From positions 332,113,626 to 332,177,625 of the forward strand of contig NC_133327.1 in assembly GCF_042186555.1 (NCBI RefSeq): a stretch of 64,000 nt of DNA, read 5' to 3'. This stretch comes from Aquarana catesbeiana (lineage: Eukaryota > Chordata > Amphibia > Anura > Ranidae). The position numbers and the translations under genes are program-made. The notes below the pieces were generated by a model. That model was not told where the DNA came from and ran no database searches. It saw only the letters and a program-made list of their open reading frames with translations. This document shows, in pieces, positions 55,083 to 64,000 of the stretch (the stretch's first letter is position 1; each line of letters begins with the position of its first letter).

Positions 55083-57323
55083 TTATGAGTTGTCAATAAA
55101 GGCATTGGTATCGGTATCCACATTGAGTCCATATGGGACGTAGCATTTGATTTTATGTATCCAGAGCATCTCAAGTTTAGAGATGCTCCTAATCAGGGAG
55201 CTCCCCCTCCAATGAGGCCGATACCTGTCGATCCCTAAAAACAAAGTTTTAGAGGGATCTTTGTTGTGAGAAACCAGATAATGTTTTGAAACAGAATGTT
55301 TAGGAAAGCCATTTTTGATGTTAGTAATATGTTCGTTCAAGCGAACAGAGAGGGGTCGTCTAGTCCTGCCCACATATTGTAGGCCACACGGGCACTGTAG
55401 TAGGTAGACGACCCCCTCTGTAGTGCAAGTGATAAAAGGTTTTATATCATGCTCCTCTTGTGTGTTAGAGGAGGTAAATTTAAGGGTTCGTCTAGATGGC
55501 ACAGAATTTAGCCTGCAAGCCCGACATCTCCAACATTTGTAATACCCCTTCAGGTTATCAAAAAGACCTTGAATACCCCTAACGGGGGGATCAAGAGCAT
55601 TCGGGGCTAATCTATTCCTAAGGGATGATGCTCCTTTAAAAATCACTTGTGGCTTATCTGGGATAACCCCTCTTAGGATGGGATCATTGCCCAATAAGTG
55701 CCAGTGTTTATTAAGTAGGTTTTTAATATTGTCATGTTGGATAGAATAGGTGGTAATAAAGGGCAGAGTTACAGAATTCTCCCTGGGAAGCACCCTCTCA
55801 CTCAGTAGTTGTCTCCTATCCATAACCTTTACCCCCTCCAAAGCATGAGTCAGAGATTCTCTGGTGTACCCTTTTTCCACAAACCTATTTATCAAAATAC
55901 CGGCCTGTTGCAAAAACTGAGAATCGTCAGAACAGTTGCGTTTAAGTCGCATGAATTGGCTCTTAGGTACAGACCGAAGCCATGACCTATGGTGGCAGCT
56001 ACTCAGAGGAATATAGGAGTTACGATCCGTTTTCTTAAAAAACGTAGAGGTCATAAACTGGTCATCCTGTATGGTAATATTAAGGTCTAAAAATTGAACA
56101 TTAGATTGGCTAGCCTCAAATTTAAGTACAATGCCCCTATTATTCTGGTTAAGTTCCTCCATGAAGAGGTCAAGGTCGCTGCGATTCCCATCCCAAAGGA
56201 GAAGGATGTCGTCAATGTACCTAGCCCACAGCTTGAGCTGGGGCCTCTGGCAAACATGGACGACATCCTCCTCCCACAGGGCCATAAACAGGTTCGCAAG
56301 ACTGGGGGCGTATTTAGCCCCTATCGCGACTCCACGGTCCTGTCGGTAAAAACATTGGTCGAACCAAAAGTAATTGTGGGACGCAGCATATCTTAAAATT
56401 ACCATGATGAAATTAATTTGTTCATCATATAAACCTGAGTCCCTTCTTAGATAATATTCAACTGCATAAAGGCCTAACTCATGGGGAATAATCGTGTATA
56501 GGGACGTTACGTCCGCCGTAACTATCCACATGGTAGGGGTGGGGGTATGTTTAGTAAGTAAATTGATAATATATTTAGAGTCCCTAACAAAGGAAGGCAT
56601 TTTTCCCACTAGGGGTTGTAGAAAAAAATCAATATACCTGCCCACCCGGGACGTAAGGGAATCAATCCCACTTACAATGGGACGCCCCGGGGGGCAGGTG
56701 GGGTGTTTATGTACTTTCGGTAGATAGTATATAAGGGGAGTGCGGGGGGCCTTGGGTACTAAATAAGCCTTTTCTTTTTTATTTAGAATCCCTTGGCTAT
56801 AACCATATTCAACCACCTTTTTTAGTTCTTTAAGATATGGAATTTTGGGATCTGATCCGAGGGGGGTATATGTCTCTCTATCTCCGAGAATCCTATACAT
56901 TTCTTGGAGATAATCTTCTCTGTTAAGAACCACAATGCCTCCCCCTTTATCGGCGGGTCTAATAACCAAATCCTTATTGTTACAAAGGGAATCAAGACCA
57001 GTAAGGAGTTCACGATCTAACTTAGCTCTTTTGATGGGCATCTTCTCTAGATCCCTCAACACCACCTCCTTAAAAACTTTGATGGAAGGTGCCAGGGCTC
57101 CTGGGGGATTAAAAAGGGAGGCATTAGCCAGTCCTGAATGTTGGTAATCACTGGGAAATGTATTTCTCTCTTGGACTGGGTTGGATAGCATATATCTCTT
57201 AATATTGATTTTCCGAACAAACTTATGAATATCGATATAAGTTTCGAACTTGTTTAACTTCCTAGGTAATGCAAACTTTAAACCCTTATCTAGCACCAGT
57301 TTTTCTTCCTGACTGAGAACCAC
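55083..57323 (-). CDS. Penelope-like ORF2: reverse transcriptase with GIY-YIG endonuclease
   Basis: 746 codons, uninterrupted. The N-terminal part has NKFETYIDIHKFVRKINIKR, conserved in PLEs; VIRPADKGGGIVVLNREDYL precedes the RT. Motif A TADVTSLYT lies near residue 270, QDRGVAIGAKYAPSLANLFM is motif B, and the catalytic YIDD is near residue 370. The C-terminal third has a zinc-binding CWRCRAC and a GIY-YIG endonuclease (VVYLLQCPCGLQYVGRTRR, residues about 635-655). No ATG precedes the conserved start; the frame is open upstream to about residue -45, and the listed first codon is GTG. Expression by -1 frameshift from ORF1 is likely. Probably full length. Confidence 0.9.
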   Translation of the reverse strand: MVLSQEEKLVLDKGLKFALPRKLNKFETYIDIHKFVRKINIKRYMLSNPVQERNTFPSDYQHSGLANASLFNPPGALAPSIKVFKEVVLRDLEKMPIKRAKLDRELLTGLDSLCNNKDLVIRPADKGGGIVVLNREDYLQEMYRILGDRETYTPLGSDPKIPYLKELKKVVEYGYSQGILNKKEKAYLVPKAPRTPLIYYLPKVHKHPTCPPGRPIVSGIDSLTSRVGRYIDFFLQPLVGKMPSFVRDSKYIINLLTKHTPTPTMWIVTADVTSLYTIIPHELGLYAVEYYLRRDSGLYDEQINFIMVILRYAASHNYFWFDQCFYRQDRGVAIGAKYAPSLANLFMALWEEDVVHVCQRPQLKLWARYIDDILLLWDGNRSDLDLFMEELNQNNRGIVLKFEASQSNVQFLDLNITIQDDQFMTSTFFKKTDRNSYIPLSSCHHRSWLRSVPKSQFMRLKRNCSDDSQFLQQAGILINRFVEKGYTRESLTHALEGVKVMDRRQLLSERVLPRENSVTLPFITTYSIQHDNIKNLLNKHWHLLGNDPILRGVIPDKPQVIFKGASSLRNRLAPNALDPPVRGIQGLFDNLKGYYKCWRCRACRLNSVPSRRTLKFTSSNTQEEHDIKPFITCTTEGVVYLLQCPCGLQYVGRTRRPLSVRLNEHITNIKNGFPKHSVSKHYLVSHNKDPSKTLFLGIDRYRPHWRGSSLIRSISKLEMLWIHKIKCYVPYGLNVDTDTNAFIDNS

Positions 57324-57352
57324 GGTGCTTAGATTAAAAATTCCTGTCCCAG

Positions 57353-57742
57353 CTAGAGCTTTTTTCTTTTTTGCTCGAATGCGTATGCCTCCTCTGGTAC
57401 CTCTCCCCGCTCTGCCAATCGTTTGGTACCTTGGCCTGGCCTGTGAAAACCCTGGGGGTTAGGGCCTAGGGGACCTGGATAATAGGACGATCCCATCCTG
57501 TCATTCATAAAGGCTGATGATGGACCAGGGGTACTTCCCTCCTCAGGGTAAGGGGAATCAAGTGGTCCCACATCTCCCTCTGGTGGACCAGCAAGATCCC
57601 GTAAAGGATAAAACCGGTTCTGGGTAGTACCACCATAACCAAAATAGTTATAGTTATCAGTGGTGGGACCAACCAATGGATTATTAGTAGGAACTCCTGT
57701 CGTATGGGAGTACCGATCACTGTGGTAGGTGGGATAATCCAT
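57353..57742 (-). CDS. PLE ORF1, C-terminal segment (second frame)
   Basis: 129 codons, rich in Tyr, Gly, Pro and Asn like the preceding ORF1, so it is probably its continuation in the -1 frame after a C-rich run near 57750. It ends in basic residues (EQKRKKL) at a TAG at 57353; the last codons include A AAA AAG, where a -1 slip would enter ORF2. No ATG-independent function known. The same segment is at 60075-60464 in the second copy. Confidence 0.6.
   Translation of the reverse strand: MDYPTYHSDRYSHTTGVPTNNPLVGPTTDNYNYFGYGGTTQNRFYPLRDLAGPPEGDVGPLDSPYPEEGSTPGPSSAFMNDRMGSSYYPGPLGPNPQGFHRPGQGTKRLAERGEVPEEAYAFEQKRKKL
57359..57365 (-). promoter_or_regulatory. Slippery heptamer A AAA AAG (candidate -1 frameshift site)
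   Basis: On the minus strand the zero-frame codons are AGA AAA AAG CTC TAG; a -1 slip on A AAA AAG continues GCT CTA GCT GGG into ORF2. Position 8-10 nt before the stop and phase are as for programmed frameshifting. A downstream stimulatory structure was not established. The same site is at 60452-60458. Confidence 0.55.
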
Positions 57743-58713
57743 ATTATTATGAGGGGGGGAACCTCTGTCGTTCTCCCACCTGGATAATTCCCCGTCCGGG
57801 GTGGAAGGCCCCGTCTGGGGTTATACCCTACATTTGGTTGTGGGGTATCTAGAGGGTAAGGACCCCATCCTTGATTGTAATTAGGCCCCCACTGTGTATT
57901 GGGTGGATTCCAGTAGGAATTTTGTTGAGGGGCATTGTGATTCCGACCACCTTTCTTATTGGTGTGAGGTTTAAAGGAACCCTTAGGAGGTCCTGGTTGA
58001 TAATAAGGGGGTGGTGGTGGTCCCCCTCTGTTGGAATAATGTTGTCTCTGAGGGGACTGACGAAAGCCCTGTGACCTAGTATCTCTAGTCTTCTGTACAT
58101 TATTAGGTACAGACATTTTACTCCCATTAGAGTTGGCAGAAGTGGAAACCTCCATGGCGGTGCTGTCTGGAGTGGTATTGTCGGCACTGACTGCCAGTAA
58201 TTTTTTCTGCCACTCAAACACAACCCCACCCTGGTAGTCCGCAAGATCTCTGTTGTATTTTTTCTTTTTTTTGTATGTTTGTTCCCTATCTTCCTTTTCT
58301 AGGAGATTCAACAGTGTTTGAGACTTATCTTTGTATTCGATTGTATCCTGTAGAGGAATAAATTTTTCCCGAAGAGTTTTTATTTCTTCGTCTAGCCTGG
58401 ATAATTTATGTAACTTCCTATCAATGAGGAATCTGAGGAGCCCAACCCCAGCTTCATTGAAATATTTGTACCATTCATCTAACTGGATGTCACCCTTCTG
58501 GGGACTGACCTCCCACCTAAGGCTCCGAGGTACCATATTAGATTTGACATAGGTCTTCAGGTAGGCCACATCCCATTTAGTATGAATTTCTGAGATGGTA
58601 AGATTTTTTAATCTAATAAAGAGGCCACCCAAGTCCCCTCCTTCATTTTTATAGGGTTCAAAAACCCCACTAGTGTTAACTTTCATGGAGACCCTATAGT
58701 CAAAAATATCCAT
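57505..58713 (-). CDS. PLE ORF1 (402 aa)
   Basis: ATG at 58713, MDIFDYRVSMKVNTSGVFEP. Residues about 85-150 are helical and charged (LHKLSRLDEEIKTLREKFIP; a coiled coil is likely), a lysine cluster KKKKKYN lies near residue 150, and from about residue 200 the protein is rich in Gly, Pro, Tyr, Asn and Gln. From about residue 320 (after NYPGGRTTE) the translation becomes hydrophobic and unlike the rest, while the frame starting at 57742 keeps the composition, so the last 80 codons are probably out of frame. ORF1 of PLEs has no known enzymatic function. Confidence 0.75.
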   Translation of the reverse strand: MDIFDYRVSMKVNTSGVFEPYKNEGGDLGGLFIRLKNLTISEIHTKWDVAYLKTYVKSNMVPRSLRWEVSPQKGDIQLDEWYKYFNEAGVGLLRFLIDRKLHKLSRLDEEIKTLREKFIPLQDTIEYKDKSQTLLNLLEKEDREQTYKKKKKYNRDLADYQGGVVFEWQKKLLAVSADNTTPDSTAMEVSTSANSNGSKMSVPNNVQKTRDTRSQGFRQSPQRQHYSNRGGPPPPPYYQPGPPKGSFKPHTNKKGGRNHNAPQQNSYWNPPNTQWGPNYNQGWGPYPLDTPQPNVGYNPRRGLPPRTGNYPGGRTTEVPPLIIIWIIPPTTVIGTPIRQEFLLIIHWLVPPLITITILVMVVLPRTGFILYGILLVHQREMWDHLIPLTLRREVPLVHHQPL

Positions 58714-58879
58714 TGTAATAGTGTGAACAAAAAAAGCAGCAGTGTTGAAGTATCAAATGTAACAAATAAAAGAGGAAACCACCGCGCTATATACTATACA
58801 CAATTAACACAATCAAGTAAATAAAACGAACAATTGAAAAGAGAGCAGCTGCTTAAAGGTGAGATACACACACTACAAA
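58714..58879 (-). other. PLE 5' leader of the minus-strand copy
   Basis: 166 bp between ORF1 and the second 293-bp repeat. No notable signal. Confidence 0.5.
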
Positions 58880-59172
58880 TTAAATAAACAAAAGAAGCAG
58901 CGCTATAAATCAATTATGTGATACTAAACCACAAATAGTGATTAACAGTATATAAAGTTCATAAACAATCGAGTGACACAATAAAGTTCAATCAGTGAAT
59001 GGAAGTTTTCAAAGGTGCAATGGATGAAAAACCGAACACCTGGGTCCCTTGTTAGGCAAATACAGATGGGACTGGATATACCTTCACCACACCACAGTGT
59101 TATAAATAAAATGGACGCTTACCAAATGGCAAGCTTAAAAAAGCTTGTGACCTTAACCCGGTCGGGGCCTTT
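58880..59172 (-). repeat. PLE terminal repeat (pLTR-like), copy 2
   Basis: Same orientation as 53779-54071, one noted difference (GTTATAAAT versus GTTATGAAT). It precedes the minus-strand copy's leader and abuts the truncated plus-strand copy at 59173. Confidence 0.85.
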
Positions 59173-59184
59173 GAAGAAGGGGAC

Positions 59185-60312
59185 TTGGGTGGCCTCTTTA
59201 TTAGATTAAAAAATCTTACCATCTCAGAAATTCATACTAAATGGGATGTGGCCTACCTGGAGACCTATGTCAAATCTAATATGGTACCTCGGAGCCTTAG
59301 GTGGGAGGTCAGTCCCCAGAAGGGTGACATCCAGTTAGATGAATGGTACAAATATTTCAATGAAGCTGGGGTTGGGCTCCTCAGATTCCTCATTGATAGG
59401 AAGTTACATAAATTATCCAGGCTAGACGAAGAAATAAAAACTCTTCGGGAAAAATTTATTCCTCTACAGGATACAATCGAATACAAAGATAAGTCTCAAA
59501 CACTGTTGAATCTCCTAGAAAAGGAAGATAGGGAACAAACATACAAAAAAAAGAAAAAATACAACAGAGATCTTGCGGACTACCAGGGTGGGGTTGTGTT
59601 TGAGTGGCAGAAAAAATTACTGGCAGTCAGTGCCGACAATACCACTCCAGACAGCACCGCCATGGAGGTTTCCACTTCTGCCAACTCTAATGGGAGTAAA
59701 ATGTCTGTACCTAATAATGTACAGAAGACTAGAGATACTAGGTCACAGGGCTTTCGTCAGTCCCCTCAGAGACAACATTATTCCAACAGAGGGGGACCAC
59801 CACCACCCCCTTATTATCAACCAGGACCTCCTAAGGGTTCCTTTAAACCTCACACCAATAAGAAAGGTGGTCGGAATCACAATGCCCCTCAACAAAATTC
59901 CTACTGGAATCCACCCAATACACAGTGGGGGCCTAATTACAATCAAGGATGGGGTCCTTACCCTCTAGATACCCCACAACCAAATGTAGGGTATAACCCC
60001 AGACGGGGCCTTCCACCCCGGACGGGGAATTATCCAGGTGGGAGAACGACAGAGGTCCCCCCCCTCATAATAATATGGATTATCCCACCTACCACAGTGA
60101 TCGGTACTCCCATACGACAGGAGTTCCTACTAATAATCCATTGGTTGGTCCCACCACTGATAACTATAACTATTTTGGTTATGGTGGTACTACCCAGAAC
60201 CGGTTTTATCCTTTACGGGATCTTGCTGGTCCACCAGAGGGAGATGTGGGACCACTTGATTCCCCTTACCCTGAGGAGGGAAGTACCCCTGGTCCATCAT
60301 CAGCCTTTATGA
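59185..60312 (+). pseudogene. PLE copy 2, ORF1 without N-terminus
   Basis: Identical to ORF1 of copy 1 from residue 28 onward except K to E at about residue 50. No ATG remains at the start; the reading frame is preserved to the same end point. Confidence 0.8.
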
Positions 60313-60464
60313 ATGACAGGATGGGATCGTCCTATTATCCAGGTCCCCTAGGCCCTAACCCCCAGGGTTTTCACAGGCCAGGCCAAGGTACCAAACGATT
60401 GGCAGAGCGGGGAGAGGTACCAGAGGAGGCATACGCATTCGAGCAAAAAAGAAAAAAGCTCTAG
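60075..60464 (+). pseudogene. PLE copy 2, ORF1 C-terminal segment
   Basis: Same 129 codons as copy 1. The upstream C run is C8 (60057-60064) here against T plus C7 in copy 1, with the same total length and the same frame relation. Confidence 0.7.
60452..60458 (+). promoter_or_regulatory. Slippery heptamer A AAA AAG, copy 2
   Basis: Zero-frame codons AGA AAA AAG CTC TAG (60450-60464). In the -1 frame the codons from 60359 to ORF2 contain no stop and no ATG. Identical to copy 1. Confidence 0.5.
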
Positions 60465-60493
60465 CTGGGACAGGAATTTTTAATCTAAGCACC

Positions 60494-61370
60494 GTGGTTC
60501 TCAGTCAGGAAGAAAAACTGGTGCTAGATAAGGGTTTAAAGTTTGCATTACCTAGGAAGTTAAACAAGTTCGAAACTTATATCGATATTCATAAGTTTGT
60601 TCGGAAAATCAATATTAAGAGATATATGCTATCTAACCCAGTCCAAGAGAGAAATACATTTCCCAGTGATTACCAACATTCAGGACTGGCTAATGCCTCC
60701 CTTTTTAATCCCCCAGGAGCCCTGGCACCTTCCATCAAAGTTTTTAAGGAGGTGGTGTTGAGGGATCTAGAGAAGATGCCCATCAAAAGAGCTAAGTTAG
60801 ATCGTGAACTTCTTACTGGTCTTGATTCCCTTTGTAACAATAAGGATTTGGTTATTAGACCCGCCGATAAAGGGGGAGGCATTGTGGTTCTTAACAGAGA
60901 AGATTATCTCCAAGAAATGTATAGGATCCTCGGAGATAGAGAGACATATACCCCCCTCGGATCAGATCCCAAAATTCCATATCTTAAAGAACTAAAAAAG
61001 GTGGTTGAATATGGTTATAGCCAAGGGATTCTAAATAAAAAAGAAAAGGCTTATTTAGTACCCAAGGCCCCCCGCACTCCCCTTATATACTATCTACCAA
61101 AAGTACATAAACACCCCACCTGCCCCCCGGGGCGTCCCATTGTAAGTGGGATTGATTCCCTTACGTCCCGGGTGGGCAGGTATATTGATTTTTTTCTACA
61201 ACCCCTAGTGGGAAAAATGCCTTCCTTTGTTAGGGACTCTAAATATATTATCAATTTACTTACTAAACATACCCCCACCCCTACCATGTGGATAGTTACG
61301 GCGGACGTAACGTCCCTATACACGATTATTCCCCATGAGTTAGGCCTTTATGCAGTTGAATATTATCTAA
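60494..61370 (+). pseudogene. PLE copy 2, ORF2 N-terminal part, truncated
   Basis: Identical in design to copy 1 up to EYYL, then cut at the Harbinger element; the ORF runs on into the insert for about 57 unrelated codons. It includes RT motif A (TADVTSLYT) but lacks YIDD and GIY-YIG. Confidence 0.85.
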
Positions 61371-61868
61371 TGCCGCGTACACACGGTCGGACTTTTCAGC
61401 TACAAAAGTCCGACAGCCTGTCCGACATACTTCCGGCGTACCTTCGGCGGACTTGCGGCAGACTTTCTAACGAACGGACTTGCCTACACACGACCACACA
61501 AAAGTACGACAGCCTAGTACGCGGTGACGTACACCAAGTCTGACGAGACTATAAAACGGAAGTTCAATAGCCCGTACGACACCCTTTGGGCTCCTTCTGC
61601 TAATCTTGTGTTTATCTCGTGTTAGTAGAAGTTTGGTGAGAGACGATTCGCGCTTGTGAGACTCGTATTTTTCAGTTCGTTTTAACTGTTGTTCAGTCTG
61701 TGCTTGTGAGGTTTGTATCTGCTTTTCAGTGCGTTTGGTCAGTTGGCATTGAGAAATCTTTGTTTTATTGGCCGCTCGTTCCTGATTTTCAGGTCGCTCT
61801 TCACAGGCCTTGCTGTTCTTCAGTGCGTTCTGTTTAGTGCGTTCTGACCAGCCGACCGTTTTGAAACC

Positions 61869-62324
61869 ATGTTACCTGTACGTACTCGTCGTCGAGCTCG
61901 TGCATTGTATGTGTTTGGTGCTGTAGTTTATTCTTCAGACCAAGACCAGTCCATGAACAGGGCGAGGAGGAGTTCATGGACCAAGAATTGGTTGCTCCAG
62001 CGTGACCAGTTCTGTCACATGCCATTGCTCCGTGAGATCCGTGAGAATAATCCTGAGGATTTCAGGAACTTTCTCCGGATGACGGACCCCGTTTTTGACC
62101 ATTTGTTGGCTTTGCTGACCCCCTATATCAGCAGGCAGGATACCTGCATGAGGCAAGCCATCACTCCGGAGCAGAGGCTGGTCGCTACCTTGCGGTATTT
62201 GGCCACAGGGAGAAGCCTGCAGGACCTTAAGTTCTCGACAGGCATCTCCCCCCAGGCTCTGGGGATCATTATCCCAGAGACCTGTTCTGCCATCATCCAG
62301 GTCCTGCAGAAGGACTATATTAAG
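61869..62324 (+). CDS. Harbinger transposase, exon 1
   Basis: ATG at 61869; residues about 33-152 carry WTKNWLLQRDQFCHMPLLRE, then NPEDFRNFLRMTDPVFDHLL and ATLRYLATGRSLQDLKFSTG, the HTH-type N-terminal part of HARBI1-like nucleases. It ends ATTAAG followed by GTAAGA, a good splice donor, in phase 0. The open frame continues only 15 codons into the intron. Joined to exon 2 the product is about 403 aa. Confidence 0.85.
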
Positions 62325-63198
62325 GTAAGATATTTTTCTTTTATTAGCATCACATGTTCTTTTATGTAATCTTTGATAATGTAATGTATTTCTTGCTTCA
62401 AACACTACTTACCATCATTGCAATATAGTGTGAATGTCCCCTTTTTATCCTCACACATGCTTGATTTTTTTCCTGTTTTTTTTTTTGTCATGCATGTATA
62501 TTTTCTTTCAATAACCTCCCCAGCATGCAATGATGGGAACATATCCACCTAGTCTACTCATTTTGAATGTATTTTGTTTGAGTGTATTTAGTGTGCTGAT
62601 AATTAGCAATTAGCTAGATTTCCCAAACCCCCCCCCCCCACCCTCGTAAAAATTTGCTTGAATGTTCTGTGGTGTTGATTTGTCTAAAGCAAATCTATGT
62701 TGCACTTTGCAAAATGCATGTGCACTCTACAAGTGCATTTGTTCCAGTGCTTTAGTAAATGAGCAGAAGCTCTGCTGATTTCCATCATCAAATCATATGC
62801 AAGCCTCAAAGTGTTTTCATTAATTGCCCTTGCATGTGATTGTGTACTCCTTGCAACATGAATGCCTTTTTACATTACCTCATTTACTGTAAGCTGGTTA
62901 GCAACTGCACCTGCAGAGTGCGACAACTGCAGTCTTGTAGCCTTTTTAGTCCCTAAATTCCTGCGTGTCCTAAAAGTAATCTTTTTTAGGGATTTCCCAC
63001 CCCCCTAAAATGTAATCAATGTTCCATCAGAGGGGGTGAGCAATCTGATAAGTGTGCCTTTCCATATTAGTTATTCCAGAAGAATTAAATTATTTAATGT
63101 TATACTGATGCTGGGGAATAATGTTTTTAATTGTATAATTTTCTTGCAATGTTAGCTTCCAAATTAATTGATTTTGGTTTTCTTGTTTGATTCCCCAG
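62325..63198 (+). other. Intron of the Harbinger transposase
   Basis: 874 bp, GTAAGA...TTGATTCCCCAG, with stops in every frame. Splice phase 0 is kept. It contains a C8-C9 run near 62630. No other feature seen. Confidence 0.75.
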
Positions 63199-63954
63199 TT
63201 TCCTTCAACGCCACAGGAATGGCAGACTGTGGCATCCCATTTTGCCAGCCGTTGGGACTTTCCCAATTGTGGAGGGGCTATAGATGGGAAACATGTCCAC
63301 ATCGTGCCACCACCCCATTCGGGGTCATACTATTTTAATAATAAAGGGTTCCACAGTATTGTTTTAATGGCGGTGGTGTCGGCACACTATGAATTTTTAT
63401 ATGTGGACGTGGGGAAGAATGGCCGGATGTCGGATGGAGGAGTATTTGCCCAGACGGAGTTCTGCCAGCGTCTCCAGAGTGGTGGCCTGGGATTGCCACC
63501 TGATGCGGATAATGTGGAAGGACTCCCCTTTGTCTTCATTGCCGATGAAGCCTTCGCTCTCAGCAAGCACCTCATGAGGCCATTCCCCCAAAGAACCCTC
63601 ACCCCGGAGAGGAGGGTTTTTAATTTCCGGCTGGCCAGAGCTAGAAGAGTGGTTGAGAATGCGTTTGGAATTCTGGCCAGCCGGTTCCGCCTGTTTCAAA
63701 CAGCCATTAATTTGGCGGAATACAAACTTAATTTTATCATTTTATCGTGCTGCATTCTGCACAACTTTTTAAACAAACATTCTCTGAATTATATAGGAAC
63801 AGTTGGGCCTGAGGCCGGACTTATAGATGACAACCTTACGGGCCTGGATACTGTCCGTACTGGCTTGGCCCCCCAAAGTGCCCGTCAAGTTAGACAGCAA
63901 TATGTTAATTATTTTATGGGTAGGGGGGCCATTGCAATGGGCCAGGATATTTAA
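63199..63954 (+). CDS. Harbinger transposase, exon 2 (DDE nuclease domain)
   Basis: Starts FPSTPQEWQTVASHFASRWD, which in family members directly follows the residues at the end of exon 1. Catalytic motifs: NCGGAIDGKHVHI (first Asp), GKNGRMSDGGVF, FVFIADEAFALS (acidic), RARRVVENAFGILASRFR (Glu). C-terminus ends GRGAIAMGQDI with TAA at 63952. No internal stop or frameshift. HARBI1-like transposases cut at TWA sites, usually with a Myb-like partner protein. Confidence 0.9.
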   Translation, partial: FPSTPQEWQTVASHFASRWDFPNCGGAIDGKHVHIVPPPHSGSYYFNNKGFHSIVLMAVVSAHYEFLYVDVGKNGRMSDGGVFAQTEFCQRLQSGGLGLPPDADNVEGLPFVFIADEAFALSKHLMRPFPQRTLTPERRVFNFRLARARRVVENAFGILASRFRLFQTAINLAEYKLNFIILSCCILHNFLNKHSLNYIGTVGPEAGLIDDNLTGLDTVRTGLAPQSARQVRQQYVNYFMGRGAIAMGQDI

Positions 63955-64000
63955 TTTTTTACAATAAAAAAAATATTGATGAAATCTTGAATTATATTTA
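63955..64000 (+). other. Harbinger 3' UTR start
   Basis: Contains AATAAAAAAAATATT just after the stop (AATAAA at about 63963), which could act as the poly(A) signal. Confidence 0.4.

Larger units (their letters stand above)
59173..61370 (+). mobile_element. Second PLE copy, inverted and truncated at both ends
   Basis: Starts within ORF1 (GAAGGGGACTTGGGTGGCC; the first 27 or so codons are absent) and ends in the RT (GTTGAATATTATCTAA) where a Harbinger element inserted. Arms of about 2.19 kb (59177-61370 and 56447-58640) are inverted with only a few differences (one residue change K to E in the ORF1 start region). PLE insertions commonly carry such inverted 5'-truncated partners. Confidence 0.85.
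61371..64000 (+). mobile_element. Harbinger transposon, probably autonomous (right end outside the window)
   Basis: Starts TGCCGCGTACACACGGTCGGAC after TAA (61368-61370). The empty site in the other PLE copy is CTAAGAAGG, so insertion at TAA is confirmed. It contains a two-exon transposase (61869-62324, 63199-63954). The right inverted end and second TAA lie beyond 64000. A Myb-like second gene, usual in the group, is not in this part. Confidence 0.85.

Noticed and set aside
56094..56727. Plus-strand ORFs opposite PLE ORF2
   Set aside because: Antisense shadows of a well-supported RT frame.

Overview
This is a stretch of vertebrate nuclear DNA, most likely from a frog. It is built almost entirely of nested transposable elements, with no rRNA, tRNA or CRISPR signal and no host gene I could recognise. 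The amphibian call is an inference from the mixture: abundant hAT elements starting TAGGGATGAGC with CCAAT/TATA leaders, TTAA-flanked piggyBac-type MITEs, Harbinger MITEs starting TGCCGCGTACACAC, Tx1/L1, L2 and CR1-like LINEs, Ty3/gypsy elements and a Penelope-like element (PLE).

Layout. 1-1800 holds a decayed non-LTR reverse transcriptase. A CR1-like LINE on the minus strand (about 1820-12840) is split by a 9.6-kb LTR element (2195-11775) with matching LTR ends, a 5-bp target duplication ACAGT and no pol gene; most of its interior is tandem repeat (27-30 bp units inside 1.1-1.2 kb higher-order units). 13130-22860 is a broken hAT element (hAT-A, minus strand) containing a 2.8-kb foldback palindrome and several MITEs. 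22872-40256 is a second hAT (hAT-B) with a perfect 8-bp target duplication; inside it lie an L1/Tx1-type LINE (24983-30236) and a Tc1-like transposon (32458-39300), which itself holds a third hAT (hAT-C, 33363-38576), which holds a solo-type LTR (about 36211-37009). 39970-41200 is an inverted duplication across a hAT-B junction. 41429-47171 is a minus-strand Ty3/gypsy element lacking RT, with a hAT-type MITE in gag and a piggyBac-type MITE in its LTR. 47560-50695 is an L2-like LINE. 50700-53230 is the only sizeable stretch without a recognised element. 53779-61370 is a PLE present as a full minus-strand copy and a nearly identical, truncated plus-strand copy. 61371 to the window end is a Harbinger element whose transposase looks intact.

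Most likely to repay follow-up: the PLE, where a slippery A AAA AAG lies exactly in phase for a -1 shift into an RT/GIY-YIG frame that has no upstream ATG, and where a hammerhead-like fold lies in the 3' region; the pol-less LTR element whose ends resemble the gypsy element elsewhere in the window; the foldback made from two hAT 3' ends; and the two-exon Harbinger transposase with all expected catalytic motifs. Boundaries and target duplications were read by eye. Family names rest on protein motifs and ends, not on database searches.
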